Shown here: positions 46,508 through 55,466 of the stretch, piece after piece
Layout: every line of letters begins with the position of its first letter
Numbering within the stretch: position 1 is the first letter of the stretch
From: Halorientalis salina
Lineage (GTDB): Archaea; Halobacteriota; Halobacteria; Halobacteriales; Haloarculaceae
DNA: 64,000 nucleotides
Assembly: GCF_005049285.1 (NCBI RefSeq)
Contig: NZ_SOSC01000003.1
Coordinates: 1 to 64,000 of the forward strand
Reading direction: 5' to 3'
Position numbers and translations under genes: made by a program
The notes under the pieces: generated by a model
What the model saw: the letters and a program-made list of their open reading frames with translations, nothing else
Database searches by the model: none
What the model was told of the DNA's origin: nothing

Positions 46508-48136
46508 CTACCGACGTTGACGTCGCTGTCGGGAGCACAGGAGCGCGACCGCCAGGACGGCGAGGGTCGCGACTACCGGAGTGAAGCCGGGGCCGTCCCC
46601 AGTTGTCGTTCCGGTCGTCGGTGCAGTCGTGGTGTTCGATTCGGTCGTCGCGGTCGAAGTATTCGGTGTGACTGTCGCCGTCGCGGTCGGTTCCAGTGTC
46701 GTGGTCTCGTTGTGCGAGTCCACCGTCACCGAAGCCCGATTCCGGACGAGCGATCCGTTCAGCGTCGCCGGCCTGTCGGTCGTCACGAGGGCCGACTGCC
46801 GAACGTCCGAGTCGGATACCGGGAAGTCGAACGTCTCATTCCCGTTCGTGTCCAGATGGGGAACCGCGACCAGCGTCCGGTTCTCGTCGAGGGGAGCATC
46901 GAGGCGGATCGTCACGTCCTCGTGTTCGCCGGGCACCAGGTACTCGCTGACGCCCAGTATGTGCTCGGAGGCCAGACTGCGATTGATTTGCGTCAGTCCA
47001 CAGCCCCTGGATTCCTTCGTAGTCGCGATATCGTCCGCGACCGACGCCGGATAGAGCGCGACGAAGCCACCCTTCCCCGAGCCGATGGTCGTGCGTTCGA
47101 CCACGACGGCACTCCCGTTGGACTGCTGGTCGTCGACCCATACCGACGTGAGACCGACCGGCCCGCCGTCGTGGCCGAAAACCCCCTCAGTGATGTCGGG
47201 CTGGACGCCGGAAACGGTCACGTCGACGGACTCGTTGGAGGGGTACGGTTCGGAGGTATCGAGCGTCGTCGCGAAGGTCCCATCGGGGTCGACGACGGCC
47301 GTGGTTTCGAGCGGGCGGTACTCGGCCGACGCGACCATTCGAATCGCGAGTTCCGTCCCGGGTGCGACCGAGGTCCGGCCGGCGAGTCGGTGACACGGTG
47401 CATTGACGCCGAAGACCAGTCGGTCGCCGTGGACTGGCTCCTCGAATTCGAGCGTCCGCTCGACGACGCCCCACTCCGTGCTGGCGCCAAGACCCGGATC
47501 GTCGAGGACGAGCGTCGCGTTGAACACGTCCCCTCGGTCCGCAGTCATCTCGGGGTCGGATTCACGCTCGAACACGGCGCGCTCGGTCGCCACGAAGAGG
47601 TACAGTGTCCCGTTGCGTTCGTCCGGGACGACGCGCAGCGCGTCCGCGGCCGCAGTTCCGGAGCGGTTCATTCGTTTCGCGTGGAAGGACGCCGTCGGAT
47701 TCGTCTGGACCATCGTGAACTCGGAGCCGTTCGAGTCGGTCACGAGATCCGCGAACGCTCCGGTTGCGGTCTGATTCCCTTCGCGTGCGTGGCGGACCGT
47801 CTCGACGGCACCCGGAGACTCCAGGGCGAGGACGAGGACGTCCTGATCAGCTATCACCGGGCCATCGAGATACCGCGTCGATCGGGTCCGCGTCCGCGTC
47901 AGCGTCCCGTTCTCCATCGCCGCGTGAACGTCGCGCGACGTGTCGAACGAGTCGAACTGCGCCGCCGGCGCGACCCAGGCAGTCATCTCGACGGACTCGT
48001 TCGCCGATTCGTTTGCCGATTGATTCACCGTGTCCGGAGCGGTGGCACCGCCCGTCGGGACGAACAACCCGACGGCGAGAGCGACCAATACCCCCAGCAG
48101 TGCGAGCCGACGGATAGCAGCGCGTGTCCAAGTCAT
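46508..48136 (-). CDS. PGF-CTERM surface protein
   Basis: 542 aa. Signal peptide (about 1-32), many N-x-S/T sites, DUF7282-like/BGTF-type beta domains (repeated L-D-x-P/DGTF patterns such as VLDDPGLGAST, VVDPDGTFATTL, RLDAPLDENRTLVAVPHLDTNGNETFDF), a Thr-rich spacer (about 480-515), and the tail GDGPGFTPVVATLAVLAVALL plus Arg residues. It is anchored outside the cell by archaeosortase A. Function beyond cell-surface location is unknown. The promoter is probably a minus-strand ACATTTATCA near 48217-48226. Confidence 0.85.
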   Translation of the reverse strand: MTWTRAAIRRLALLGVLVALAVGLFVPTGGATAPDTVNQSANESANESVEMTAWVAPAAQFDSFDTSRDVHAAMENGTLTRTRTRSTRYLDGPVIADQDVLVLALESPGAVETVRHAREGNQTATGAFADLVTDSNGSEFTMVQTNPTASFHAKRMNRSGTAAADALRVVPDERNGTLYLFVATERAVFERESDPEMTADRGDVFNATLVLDDPGLGASTEWGVVERTLEFEEPVHGDRLVFGVNAPCHRLAGRTSVAPGTELAIRMVASAEYRPLETTAVVDPDGTFATTLDTSEPYPSNESVDVTVSGVQPDITEGVFGHDGGPVGLTSVWVDDQQSNGSAVVVERTTIGSGKGGFVALYPASVADDIATTKESRGCGLTQINRSLASEHILGVSEYLVPGEHEDVTIRLDAPLDENRTLVAVPHLDTNGNETFDFPVSDSDVRQSALVTTDRPATLNGSLVRNRASVTVDSHNETTTLEPTATATVTPNTSTATTESNTTTAPTTGTTTGDGPGFTPVVATLAVLAVALLCSRQRRQRR

Positions 48137-48255
48137 GGATTCAGGGCGACGGCCGATGTCCGCTGTAGTGGAACCGCCGGACAGCGACCGTTAACAGGCA
48201 AAGGAATTGTTGGCCCTGATAAATGTCTTCTGCAGCGACTCGAAAAGGAGCAGGG

Positions 48256-49434
48256 TCAGTCGGCCAACGAGGGGCTGGCCGCGCAGTTGTTCGGCCCGAG
48301 TTCGAGTTCGAAGGCGTCCTCGTCGGCGAGGTCCTCGCGACCGAGGTTCGCGGCGATGATGCGCTCGAAGTTCGCGGGGCGGGGCGGTATGTCCCGGAGG
48401 ATGCGCGCGCGGAACTCGGCGTTGCTCATGTCGTAGACCGGCAGGCGCTCGCGCAACTCGCCCAGCCGTGCGGTGTAGGTTCCGTCGTCGGCCGGCTGCA
48501 CGCCCTCGCTGTAGTGGCCGGGGGCCACGACCGTCTCGTCGGGCAGGTCGGCGGTGCGGTCGGTCAGCGATTCGTAGAGTTGGCCGGCCAGCATCTCCGC
48601 GCCGTTGTCGCCCTGCTGCAGATCGGGTCTGGCGACGCTCTCGACGAAGAGGCTGTCGCCCGACAGGAGTACGTCACCGACCCGGAAGGCGGTCATCCCG
48701 GTCGTATGGCCCGGGAGGTGGAACACGTCGAGGGTCGCGTCCCCGACGGTCAGTTCCTCGCCGTGGATGACCGTCTCCACGTCGTAGGTCACGCCGCGCT
48801 GGACGGACATCCGGGGCATCACCGCAGTCGCACCGGTCGCCCCGGCAAGGTCACGAAGGCCGCTCACGTGGTCGGCGTGGACGTGCGTGTCCACGACCGT
48901 CGTGATCTCGGCGTCCCGTTCTGCGGCGTCCTCGATATATCGGTCCACAAAGGCACGCAGCGGGTCGACCACCAGGGCCTCGCCGTCCGAGACGACCATG
49001 TAGCCCAGACAGCCGCTCGCCGGGCGCTGGTACTGGACGACGGTCGGGTCGGCGTCCGTGATCTCGCGGGCGCGATAGACGCGCGCCCAGCCCTCCATCC
49101 CCTCGGCGAGGTTGTGGGCCTCGATGCCGGCCTCCGTGAGCATCTCGGCGACGGCGGCGCTGGCCTCGCCCCGGCCACAGACCACGGTGATCGGTCCCTC
49201 GCCGTCGATATCGCTGGCGAGGTCGGCCACCGAGTCCCGGACGTCGGCCTGGATCCAGTTCATGTGGGGAATCAGCGTCGCCTCGACGGAGGGGCCGTCG
49301 ACGTGCCAGGTCTCGAACTCGTCGCGGTTGCGCACGTCGAGCAGGCGGACGGACTCCCCGGCGGCCAGGCGGTCGGCGAGGCCGGCCGGCGAGAGCGCGT
49401 CCGCCCCGGTCCCGGAATCAGGATCGTCGCTCAT
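48256..49434 (-). CDS. rhodanese-metallo-beta-lactamase fusion, copy 2
   Basis: 392 aa with the same architecture as the protein at 22715-23863. The N-terminal rhodanese domain has the loop VVCGRGEAS. The MBL domain has THVHADHVSG, LPGHTTGM, SGDSLF and PGHYSEG. The C-terminal ELGPNNCAA motif is followed here by six more residues. Probable persulfide dioxygenase/sulfurtransferase-like function. It is leaderless from a TATA-like GCTTTATTC (plus 49459-49467), 29 nt from the ATG. The frame is open 43 codons upstream but runs through the promoter. Confidence 0.9.
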   Translation of the reverse strand: MSDDPDSGTGADALSPAGLADRLAAGESVRLLDVRNRDEFETWHVDGPSVEATLIPHMNWIQADVRDSVADLASDIDGEGPITVVCGRGEASAAVAEMLTEAGIEAHNLAEGMEGWARVYRAREITDADPTVVQYQRPASGCLGYMVVSDGEALVVDPLRAFVDRYIEDAAERDAEITTVVDTHVHADHVSGLRDLAGATGATAVMPRMSVQRGVTYDVETVIHGEELTVGDATLDVFHLPGHTTGMTAFRVGDVLLSGDSLFVESVARPDLQQGDNGAEMLAGQLYESLTDRTADLPDETVVAPGHYSEGVQPADDGTYTARLGELRERLPVYDMSNAEFRARILRDIPPRPANFERIIAANLGREDLADEDAFELELGPNNCAASPSLAD

Positions 49435-49524
49435 GGACGCCGGTAGGACCGGCGGGCGAATAAAGCGTCCGCCGGGGCCATCGCCACGGCAACCGATATA
49501 CCCGCCGCGTCCCAAGCGGACCCC
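49435..49524. promoter_or_regulatory. compact divergent promoter
   Basis: A 90-bp region serves two leaderless genes. A minus-strand TATA-like box at 49459-49467 lies 29 nt from the ATG at 49434. A plus-strand GATATA at 49495-49500 lies 27 nt from the ATG at 49525. A GCCGGTAGGACCGGC inverted repeat (about 49440-49454) lies between the minus-strand TATA box and its start codon. Confidence 0.55.
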
Positions 49525-50145
49525 ATGAACGGCCAGACACTCGTCGAGCGCGTGCGAGAGCAAAAACGGACTGAACTGGACCGCCTCGCCTCGGACAAGG
49601 CACTCATCGCGGCGACCGAGGCGACGCTCGAAGCGAGCGCCGTCCTCGGGATCATCGCCGAGAGCGAGCGAGCGGTGGGTACGCTGTACGCCGAGTGGGG
49701 CGAGCAGACGGCGATCGAGGACGCGATGGCGACGTTCACGACAGCGGCCGACACGGCGAGGGGCAACGCCGACCGACTCGCCGCGGACCTCGACGACGAG
49801 GCGACCGGCGCGCCGATCACGACGACAGTGGCGTTCGATGAGACCGTCGAGGCGGTCGCGGGCGGTCTCATCGGGCAGTCGCTCGTCCTCGACGGCACGC
49901 TGCTCCAGGGCATCAACTTCTTCGTCAACGAGGGGGCGGAGCGACAGGCCGACGTCCTCCGGGACGTTCGGACGGACGTCAACAACCGCATCAACGACGG
50001 CGCAGTCCTCCTCACCTCGCTCTGTGAGACCGACGAGGACTGGGGGCGCGCCGAGACCGCTATCGCGGACGTGGTCGAAGCCGCCTACGGCGAGTACGTC
50101 GAGCGATTGGGCGAGATGGGGATCGACCCGAAGCCGGTCTGTTGA
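49525..50145 (+). CDS. conserved haloarchaeal helical protein, function unknown
   Basis: 206 aa, acidic and predicted almost entirely helical, with repeated Ala/Glu-rich helices (ERVREQKRTELDRLASDKAL, ESERAVGTLYAEWGEQ). A more hydrophobic middle reads GGLIGQSLVLDGTLLQGINFFVNE. The pattern is suggestive of a ferritin-like or four-helix bundle protein, but metal-binding ExxH pairs are not evident. No function is assigned. Confidence 0.75.
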   Translation: MNGQTLVERVREQKRTELDRLASDKALIAATEATLEASAVLGIIAESERAVGTLYAEWGEQTAIEDAMATFTTAADTARGNADRLAADLDDEATGAPITTTVAFDETVEAVAGGLIGQSLVLDGTLLQGINFFVNEGAERQADVLRDVRTDVNNRINDGAVLLTSLCETDEDWGRAETAIADVVEAAYGEYVERLGEMGIDPKPVC

Positions 50146-50154
50146 GGCGCGTGG

Positions 50155-50595
50155 CTACGGCTGGGACCCTTCGGGCGGTCGCTCCTGGAACTCGGAGACC
50201 GCCTCGCGGAACTCGTCGGGGATCCGGGTCGGCTCGCCAGTCTCGTCGTCGACGGCGACGTGAGTGACGGTGCCTTCGGCGAGGAGTTCGCCGTCGTCGG
50301 CGCGGAAGGCGGCATACTCGGAGGTCATGCTGGACTCGCCGATGGTCGCGACGCGAAAGCCGTGTTCGAGTTCGTCCTGGAAGGTCGCCTGGCCGCGGTA
50401 GTCGAGGTCGACGTTGACGACGTGGATGTCCCACCCGGCGTCGGCGATGGCCTCGTAGTCGTAGCCGATCTCGCGGAAGAACGCCGAGACGGTCTCGTCC
50501 TGGAAGGTGACGTAGTTGCCGTAGAACACGACGCCCTGTTGGTCGGTCTCCTCGAAGCGAACGCGGTTCTCCCAGACGACTGGCAGTTCGTCCAT
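50155..50595 (-). CDS. acyl-CoA thioesterase (hotdog, YbgC/4HBT-like)
   Basis: 146 aa. It opens with VRFEETDQQGVVFYGNYVTFQDE, the 4-hydroxybenzoyl-CoA thioesterase/YbgC active-site segment with the catalytic Asp, followed by the long hotdog helix and beta strands. It hydrolyses an acyl-CoA of unknown chain. It converges on the helical protein gene with a 9-nt gap and is followed upstream by two further minus-strand genes. Confidence 0.9.
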   Translation of the reverse strand: MDELPVVWENRVRFEETDQQGVVFYGNYVTFQDETVSAFFREIGYDYEAIADAGWDIHVVNVDLDYRGQATFQDELEHGFRVATIGESSMTSEYAAFRADDGELLAEGTVTHVAVDDETGEPTRIPDEFREAVSEFQERPPEGSQP

Positions 50596-50636
50596 GCCGG
50601 GAAGGCGCGGGCAGGGGAGTTAACCGTTCGTGTCGC

Positions 50637-50987
50637 TCACCGCTCCTCGATGGTGTCGAGGACCCGCCCTGAGAACTCCGTCTCGGTGATCTCCCCGGCG
50701 GCCAGTTCGTGGAACCACTCGGCCTCGGCGTGCCACGAGCCCAGTTGCTCGCCGTCCAGGTCGGTCACGACGCCCCGGACGTCGACGGGCTCCCAGCCCT
50801 CTTCGCGGAAGTCCCGGAGCACGTTCACGACCCGGCCGATGTCGCGGTGTGGCACTCCGTCGGTCGCGTGGACCGTCTCGTATGTAATCTCGACGGCGGC
50901 CTCGTCCCGGTCCAGGGCCGTGACGTAGATGCCGTGGCTCATCAGCCGGTTCTCGATGCGCTCGTACTGGTCGTCCGGGACGGACAT
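50637..50987 (-). CDS. conserved haloarchaeal protein, function unknown
   Basis: 116 aa, acidic alpha/beta protein beginning YERIENRLMSHGIYVTALDRDEAAVEITYETVHA, with a central VVNVLRDFREEGWEPVDVRG and a WHAEAEWFHELAAGE segment. It has the look of a conserved small haloarchaeal domain family, but I cannot assign it with confidence. It lies 41 nt upstream of the thioesterase on the same strand and is probably co-transcribed. Confidence 0.75.
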   Translation of the reverse strand: MSVPDDQYERIENRLMSHGIYVTALDRDEAAVEITYETVHATDGVPHRDIGRVVNVLRDFREEGWEPVDVRGVVTDLDGEQLGSWHAEAEWFHELAAGEITETEFSGRVLDTIEER

Positions 50988-51030
50988 GGAACGCAATAGA
51001 ATCGGCGACCGTTTGTGTCTTATGTACTGT

Positions 51031-51645
51031 TCACTCGGGACGCGGACAGTCGTACTCGTCGCGGATGGTGTTTGCGAGCAGGCCGTCTTTCTCCAGGGTG
51101 AGGTACACCACGAGGAACTGCGTCGACTCGGGGCGGATGACGAACACCTCGAAGGGTGGCTCCTCGTCCCCGTCGCCCAGTTTGTCGATCATCGGTTCCA
51201 GGGTCATCCGGCCGTCCTTGAACTCGGCGAAGATGTCCTTCTCGTCGCCCTGTTTGGCGAACGTGTAGATGACGCCGTTGGCCTCGCTGTCGGTGCCGTA
51301 GGTGACGTTCGAGTAAATGGGCATCCCCTCGCGTTTCCCCTGCTCGAAGGTCTCTTTGGCCTGCTCGAAGATGTCCGGGACGCCGTCGACGAACTCGAAG
51401 AGCGTGCGGGTCTCGATGTCCAGTTCGGCGAAGGACGGGTCCCCTTCGCCGCTCCAGGCCAGGGTCGCGTCGACGAGATAGCCCGGCTCGAGCTCCTGGA
51501 CCGTCGACTGAAGCGGTTCGTAGTACCCCGACCTCTGTACGTAGATCGGTTCTTCGTCGCCCTTCTCGACGAGGAGGAGCTCCTCACCCTCACCCCCGCG
51601 GTCGCTCTCGAACACCCGGTAGGTCCCGGACTCTGTCGCTGCCAT
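51031..51645 (-). CDS. DUF6663-type haloarchaeal protein
   Basis: 204 aa. Features are YRVFESDRGGEGEELLLVE, VQELEPGYLVDATLAW, TLFEFVDGVPDIFEQAKETF and a C-terminal LVVYLTLEKDGLLANTIRDEYDCP, matching a haloarchaeal family listed as DUF6663. Soluble, acidic, unknown function. ATG 51645 is chosen; an upstream start adds three residues. Confidence 0.8.
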   Translation of the reverse strand: MAATESGTYRVFESDRGGEGEELLLVEKGDEEPIYVQRSGYYEPLQSTVQELEPGYLVDATLAWSGEGDPSFAELDIETRTLFEFVDGVPDIFEQAKETFEQGKREGMPIYSNVTYGTDSEANGVIYTFAKQGDEKDIFAEFKDGRMTLEPMIDKLGDGDEEPPFEVFVIRPESTQFLVVYLTLEKDGLLANTIRDEYDCPRPE

Positions 51646-51714
51646 GCCCGACACGTAGACGGGCGGTACCTAAAGCCCCGTGGATACGACAGCCGTCGCG
51701 GAGCGTGCGCCCGG

Positions 51715-53445
51715 TCAGTACTCGCCCCAGGGAGAGTCGACGGCGTCGGGTTTCTGGAGTCGAACGGAGAAGACGGCTCCGCGCGGCGTATTGTCGGCCA
51801 CCCAGACGTCGCCGCCGTAGCTTTCGACGAGCGTGTCCACGAGATACAGACCGACGCCGGTCCCCGGACTCTCGAGCCCTTTCTCACCGCGACCGAAGAC
51901 CCGCTCCTTGTGCTCGTCGGGAACGCCAGGCCCGTCGTCAGCGACGTCGACGACCACGTCGTCCTCGTGTTCGGTCACGGATATCGTCACCGCCGGGCAC
52001 TCGGTGTCGGTATGGCGGACGGCGTTGGTCAACAGGTTCCGGAACACCGTCCCGAGCATCTCGTCGGCCTGGACCGTCACCGTCGGGAGTTCCGCCGGCG
52101 AGTGCACGGTGACTGCCCCGTCCATTCCGCGGATGGAGTCGAGTTCGCGCCCCAACACCGGCGCGAGTTGGATCGGTTTGACCGTCTCGTCGTCGTCGAG
52201 CATCGTCTGCATCAGGTCCCGGATGATTTCGGTGAGTTCGACGACGTGTTCGCCGTGCGTCACCAGGCTGTCGAATCGCTCACGGGCGGTCTCGTCCTCG
52301 ATCTCCTCGGCGATCGAGGGGGCGTACCCGAGGACGACGCTCATGTCGTTGCGGATGTCGTGCCGGACGATCCGGTTGAGCAGTTCGAGTTTCCGGGTTT
52401 TGGCTTCGAGTTCCTGCTTGCGCTCTTGCTGTGCGGTGACCTCCCTGAAGACGAGGACCCAGCCGTCGAGTCGCCGATGCCGTTCGAGGGGCTGGGACCG
52501 GACGCTGTAGAACAGTCGCGACCCATCAGCCGCGTCGACGGCGACGACGTCGTTCGCTTCGGCCTCGAGGTCGATGCCGAGTGACGAGACGTCGAACGGA
52601 TCGGACTCGCCATGCAGGTCCAGTATCTCACGGCCGCTCCGGTTCGTGTGAACGATCCCGTGTGCCGAGTCGAGGACCAGTACCCCGTCGGGCGAGTCCG
52701 CCATCGCCGTCGTGTAAGCGATCGGCGGCAGGTCCAGCAGTCGGTACCTGAATATCGCGAGGCCGAGCGTGATCGACGTGACGGCGGCCGAACTCGGGAT
52801 CAGGTTCACCCCATCGGGATCGAACGGCGGGACCGCTGCGCCGGAGAGGAACTCGAAGAGTATCGGTGCCGCGACGCCGAGACCCAGCAGGACCGCTTGC
52901 GAGTGGTACGTCCGCCCGAGGCGAGCGGCCTCGGTGCCGATGAGTCCGAGCGCGAGCGCGGCGAGCACTGCGCTGTACCCGTACTGCAACAGCAGATGGG
53001 CAGGGCCGGTGTCGACCCGGAGCACGGTGAGCCCGTCGACCTCGACGAACCGTGTCGCCTCGATGGCGAGATCAGCGGGATTGGTGAACAGAAGCACCCA
53101 GTAGGCGACCGGGGCGAGAAACAGGCCCGCGACGACCGAGGGGCGAAGCCACTGCCTGCGGTCGGTGTACGCGAGCGCGAACAGGAGAGCCAGCGCACCG
53201 AGCGGCGAGACGCCGAAGTACAGCAGCCTGTACGTGAGGAGTTTGATCGTCGGGTCGGTGCTCAGCAGTTTGAGGGTCGAGAAGCCGGACCAGAGGACGA
53301 GCCCCACGTTCACGGCGAGGAAGACGACGGTCGTGTCGTCCCGGCCGTGTCTGGCGATGTATCGGACAGTGTACCCACCGAGCGCGGCGGAAACGACCGT
53401 GGCAAACACGAGCGGGTAGGCATAGACCGTGAATTGCCACGACAC
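51715..53445 (-). CDS. 7TM-PAS sensor histidine kinase
   Basis: 576 aa, GTG start. The N-terminal membrane domain of seven helices (about 1-220) is the HisKA-7TM type. It is followed by a PAS domain (AMADSPDGVLVLDSAHGIVHTNR), a coiled coil (QQERKQELEAKTRKLELLN), the phospho-acceptor segment VRHDIRND, and an ATPase domain with NLLTNAVRH, DDGPGVP and GTGVGLYLVD. It is an orphan kinase; no response regulator lies beside it. A TATA-like box (plus 53470-53478) lies about 29 nt from the GTG. Confidence 0.93.
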   Translation of the reverse strand: MSWQFTVYAYPLVFATVVSAALGGYTVRYIARHGRDDTTVVFLAVNVGLVLWSGFSTLKLLSTDPTIKLLTYRLLYFGVSPLGALALLFALAYTDRRQWLRPSVVAGLFLAPVAYWVLLFTNPADLAIEATRFVEVDGLTVLRVDTGPAHLLLQYGYSAVLAALALGLIGTEAARLGRTYHSQAVLLGLGVAAPILFEFLSGAAVPPFDPDGVNLIPSSAAVTSITLGLAIFRYRLLDLPPIAYTTAMADSPDGVLVLDSAHGIVHTNRSGREILDLHGESDPFDVSSLGIDLEAEANDVVAVDAADGSRLFYSVRSQPLERHRRLDGWVLVFREVTAQQERKQELEAKTRKLELLNRIVRHDIRNDMSVVLGYAPSIAEEIEDETARERFDSLVTHGEHVVELTEIIRDLMQTMLDDDETVKPIQLAPVLGRELDSIRGMDGAVTVHSPAELPTVTVQADEMLGTVFRNLLTNAVRHTDTECPAVTISVTEHEDDVVVDVADDGPGVPDEHKERVFGRGEKGLESPGTGVGLYLVDTLVESYGGDVWVADNTPRGAVFSVRLQKPDAVDSPWGEY

Positions 53446-53577
53446 GATAGCATGGGTACAGATGGGGACGATAAATACGCATGGGTTGGTGACCCCCGAA
53501 GGCCCCCGTCACGTCGGCGCGCCCCCAGCAGATTCATGCCCCGAGCGCCCGGACGTGCATACGACCGAGCTCCGACA

Positions 53578-54510
53578 ATGTCACTTGACAACGCACCCGA
53601 CGTGGTCAGTTTGCTCCCCTCGGCGACCGAGATCGTCTACGCGCTCGGGGCCGAGCCCGTCGGCGTCTCCCACGAGTGCGACTATCCGCCCGAGGCCGCC
53701 GAGAAACCGGCCGTCAACCGCTCGCGAGTCGACGCCGAGGCCGCCAGCAAAGAGATCAACGAACAGGTCGCCGAAGCCGAGGACGACGACGGCGTCTACG
53801 AGATCGACACGGAGACGCTCGCAACGTTGGACCCCGATCTGGTCGTCTCCCAGGGCATCTGTGACGTCTGTGCCGTCGACGAGGTGCTCGTCGAGGACGC
53901 CATCGAGCGGACGGGCATCGACGCCGCCGTGCTGACGACCGACCCCCATAGTCTCGACGACGTGTTCGCCGACATCCGTCGCATCGGGGACGCGATCGGA
54001 CACACCGACCAGGCTGCGTCCCTCGTCGCCGACCTGCGAGAGCGGGTCACGGCCGTCGAGCGGACCGTCGAGGACCGCGTCGACCAGCGGCCCCGTGTCG
54101 CCGTGCTCGACTGGCTCGACCCCGTGATGGTCGCGGGCCACTGGATCCCCGAGATGGTCGAACTGGCCGGCGGGCAGTACGGCCTGGCCGCTCCGGGCGA
54201 CCGGTCAGAACCCCGCGAGTGGGCCGAGATCCGCGAATACGACCCTGAGGTGCTCGTCGCCGCACCCTGTGGCTTCGAACTCGACCAGACCGTCGAGAAC
54301 CTCGCCGACCTGACCGACCGCCCGGGCTGGGCGGACCTGACGGCCGTCCGGGAGGGACGGGCCTACGCGCTCGACGGCCACCACTACGTCAACCGGCCGG
54401 GGCCGCGGCTGGTCGAGACCCTGGAGTACCTGGCGGCGCTGATCCACCCCGACCTGTTCGAGGCACCGCCGACCGACACTGCCCGGCCGCTGGCCGAACT
54501 CGTCGCGTAG
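53578..54510 (+). CDS. cobalamin/corrinoid-binding protein (BtuF-like)
   Basis: 310 aa helical-backbone-metal-receptor-type substrate-binding fold. Landmarks are VVSLLPSATEIVYALGAEPVGVSHECDYP and DPDLVVSQGICDVCAVDE, then PRVAVLDWLDPVMVAGHWIPEMVELAGG. The family includes BtuF proteins of vitamin B12 uptake. No signal peptide is present, and no BtuCD genes are adjacent, so it may be a cytoplasmic corrinoid-handling variant. The JAMM gene starts immediately after its stop codon. Confidence 0.87.
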   Translation: MSLDNAPDVVSLLPSATEIVYALGAEPVGVSHECDYPPEAAEKPAVNRSRVDAEAASKEINEQVAEAEDDDGVYEIDTETLATLDPDLVVSQGICDVCAVDEVLVEDAIERTGIDAAVLTTDPHSLDDVFADIRRIGDAIGHTDQAASLVADLRERVTAVERTVEDRVDQRPRVAVLDWLDPVMVAGHWIPEMVELAGGQYGLAAPGDRSEPREWAEIREYDPEVLVAAPCGFELDQTVENLADLTDRPGWADLTAVREGRAYALDGHHYVNRPGPRLVETLEYLAALIHPDLFEAPPTDTARPLAELVA

Positions 54511-54921
54511 ATGCTGGTCCTGTCCCAGTCAGTCTACGACGAGGTCGTCGACCACGCCCGCGAGGGGAGCCCCGACGAGGCGTGCGGGATTCTTGGCGGG
54601 GAGTTCGACGCCGAAGAGAGCACTGCCGTCCGGAGCCACCCGACCGAAAACGCGGCCAGCGACCCCCGAACCGAGTACGCCGTCGACCCCGAGGAGCAGT
54701 TCGCGGTCATGAATCGCATCGAGGACGACGGTCGGGAGGTCGTCGGGTTCTACCACTCGCATCCGTCGGGACCATCGGAACCGAGTCCGACGGACCGGGC
54801 GCGGGCGACCTGGGAGGGGTACAGCTACGTTATCGTCGTCCTCGACGGAACCGCCCCCTACGTCGGGTCCTGGCGCTGGACGGGCGAGCGGTTCAGACAG
54901 GAGATCGTCGCCGTACAGTGA
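54511..54921 (+). CDS. JAMM/MPN+ metalloprotease, desampylase-like
   Basis: 136 aa single-domain MPN+ protein. It has glutamate E23 (PDEACGILGG) and the zinc motif H82-S-H84-x10-D95 in YHSHPSGPSEPSPTD. This matches HvJAMM1 of Haloferax, which removes ubiquitin-like SAMPs from proteins and processes SAMPs for sulfur transfer. Its ATG follows directly on the stop of the corrinoid-binding gene. UbaA, the E1-like activating enzyme for SAMPs, is encoded 2.1 kb downstream on the opposite strand, so both arms of the SAMP cycle are near each other. Confidence 0.92.
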   Translation: MLVLSQSVYDEVVDHAREGSPDEACGILGGEFDAEESTAVRSHPTENAASDPRTEYAVDPEEQFAVMNRIEDDGREVVGFYHSHPSGPSEPSPTDRARATWEGYSYVIVVLDGTAPYVGSWRWTGERFRQEIVAVQ

Positions 54922-54933
54922 GAACGGCCCGCA

Positions 54934-55311
54934 TCAGGCCAGCATCGAGAAGCCGACGTAGAAGTTCGAGAAGACGACGGCAGTCCCCAGCGCGAGGACG
55001 CCGAACATCCAGGCCCGCCAGAGCGGGACCCCCGTGACGGTGTCCCGGAACTCGATGAGCGTGATGCCGACGACCGCGGCGACGGCCCCCTTCAACACCA
55101 GCAGAAGCAGCGGCTCGTGGAGCAACACCGTCCGCGCGATGGGGTTGGCCTCCAGTGCGAGATTGCCCGAGATCGAGAACGCCAGCAGCGTCGAGGCCGC
55201 GTCCCCGAGACCCCAGACGAACATCTGGGCGAAGACCAACTCGGCGTAGCCCAGCCGCTGAGCCCCGAAGAACCCGTTCCCGAACTCGATTCCGGCTCGT
55301 GAGGTCGACAT
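54934..55311 (-). CDS. membrane protein, DUF5658-like
   Basis: 125 aa with three or four membrane segments. It begins IEFGNGFFGAQRLGYAELVFAQMFVWGLGDAASTLLAF and has LEANPIARTVL, a pattern of small haloarchaeal membrane proteins resembling DUF5658. A TATA-like TTTATAC (plus 55353-55359) lies 21 nt from a possible ATG at 55335 and 45 nt from the ATG at 55311. Either could be used. Function unknown. Confidence 0.7.
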   Translation of the reverse strand: MSTSRAGIEFGNGFFGAQRLGYAELVFAQMFVWGLGDAASTLLAFSISGNLALEANPIARTVLLHEPLLLLVLKGAVAAVVGITLIEFRDTVTGVPLWRAWMFGVLALGTAVVFSNFYVGFSMLA

Positions 55312-55466
55312 AGCGCGAAGATCCCTGTTACCCATCGATTGGCGAATTCCCGGTATAAAGTTACGCGTCGTAATATCACGAATGAAAACAGGAGTGGCGA
55401 GGAGGCGATCGGCGGCGGAGAGGGGCCCGTCAACGTAAAGTCCGAACACACGGAAGGGAGTGGTAG

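Noticed and set aside
46505-48436. 643-codon plus-strand ORF
   Set aside because: Antisense to the PGF-CTERM protein, which has a signal peptide, sequons and sorting tail.
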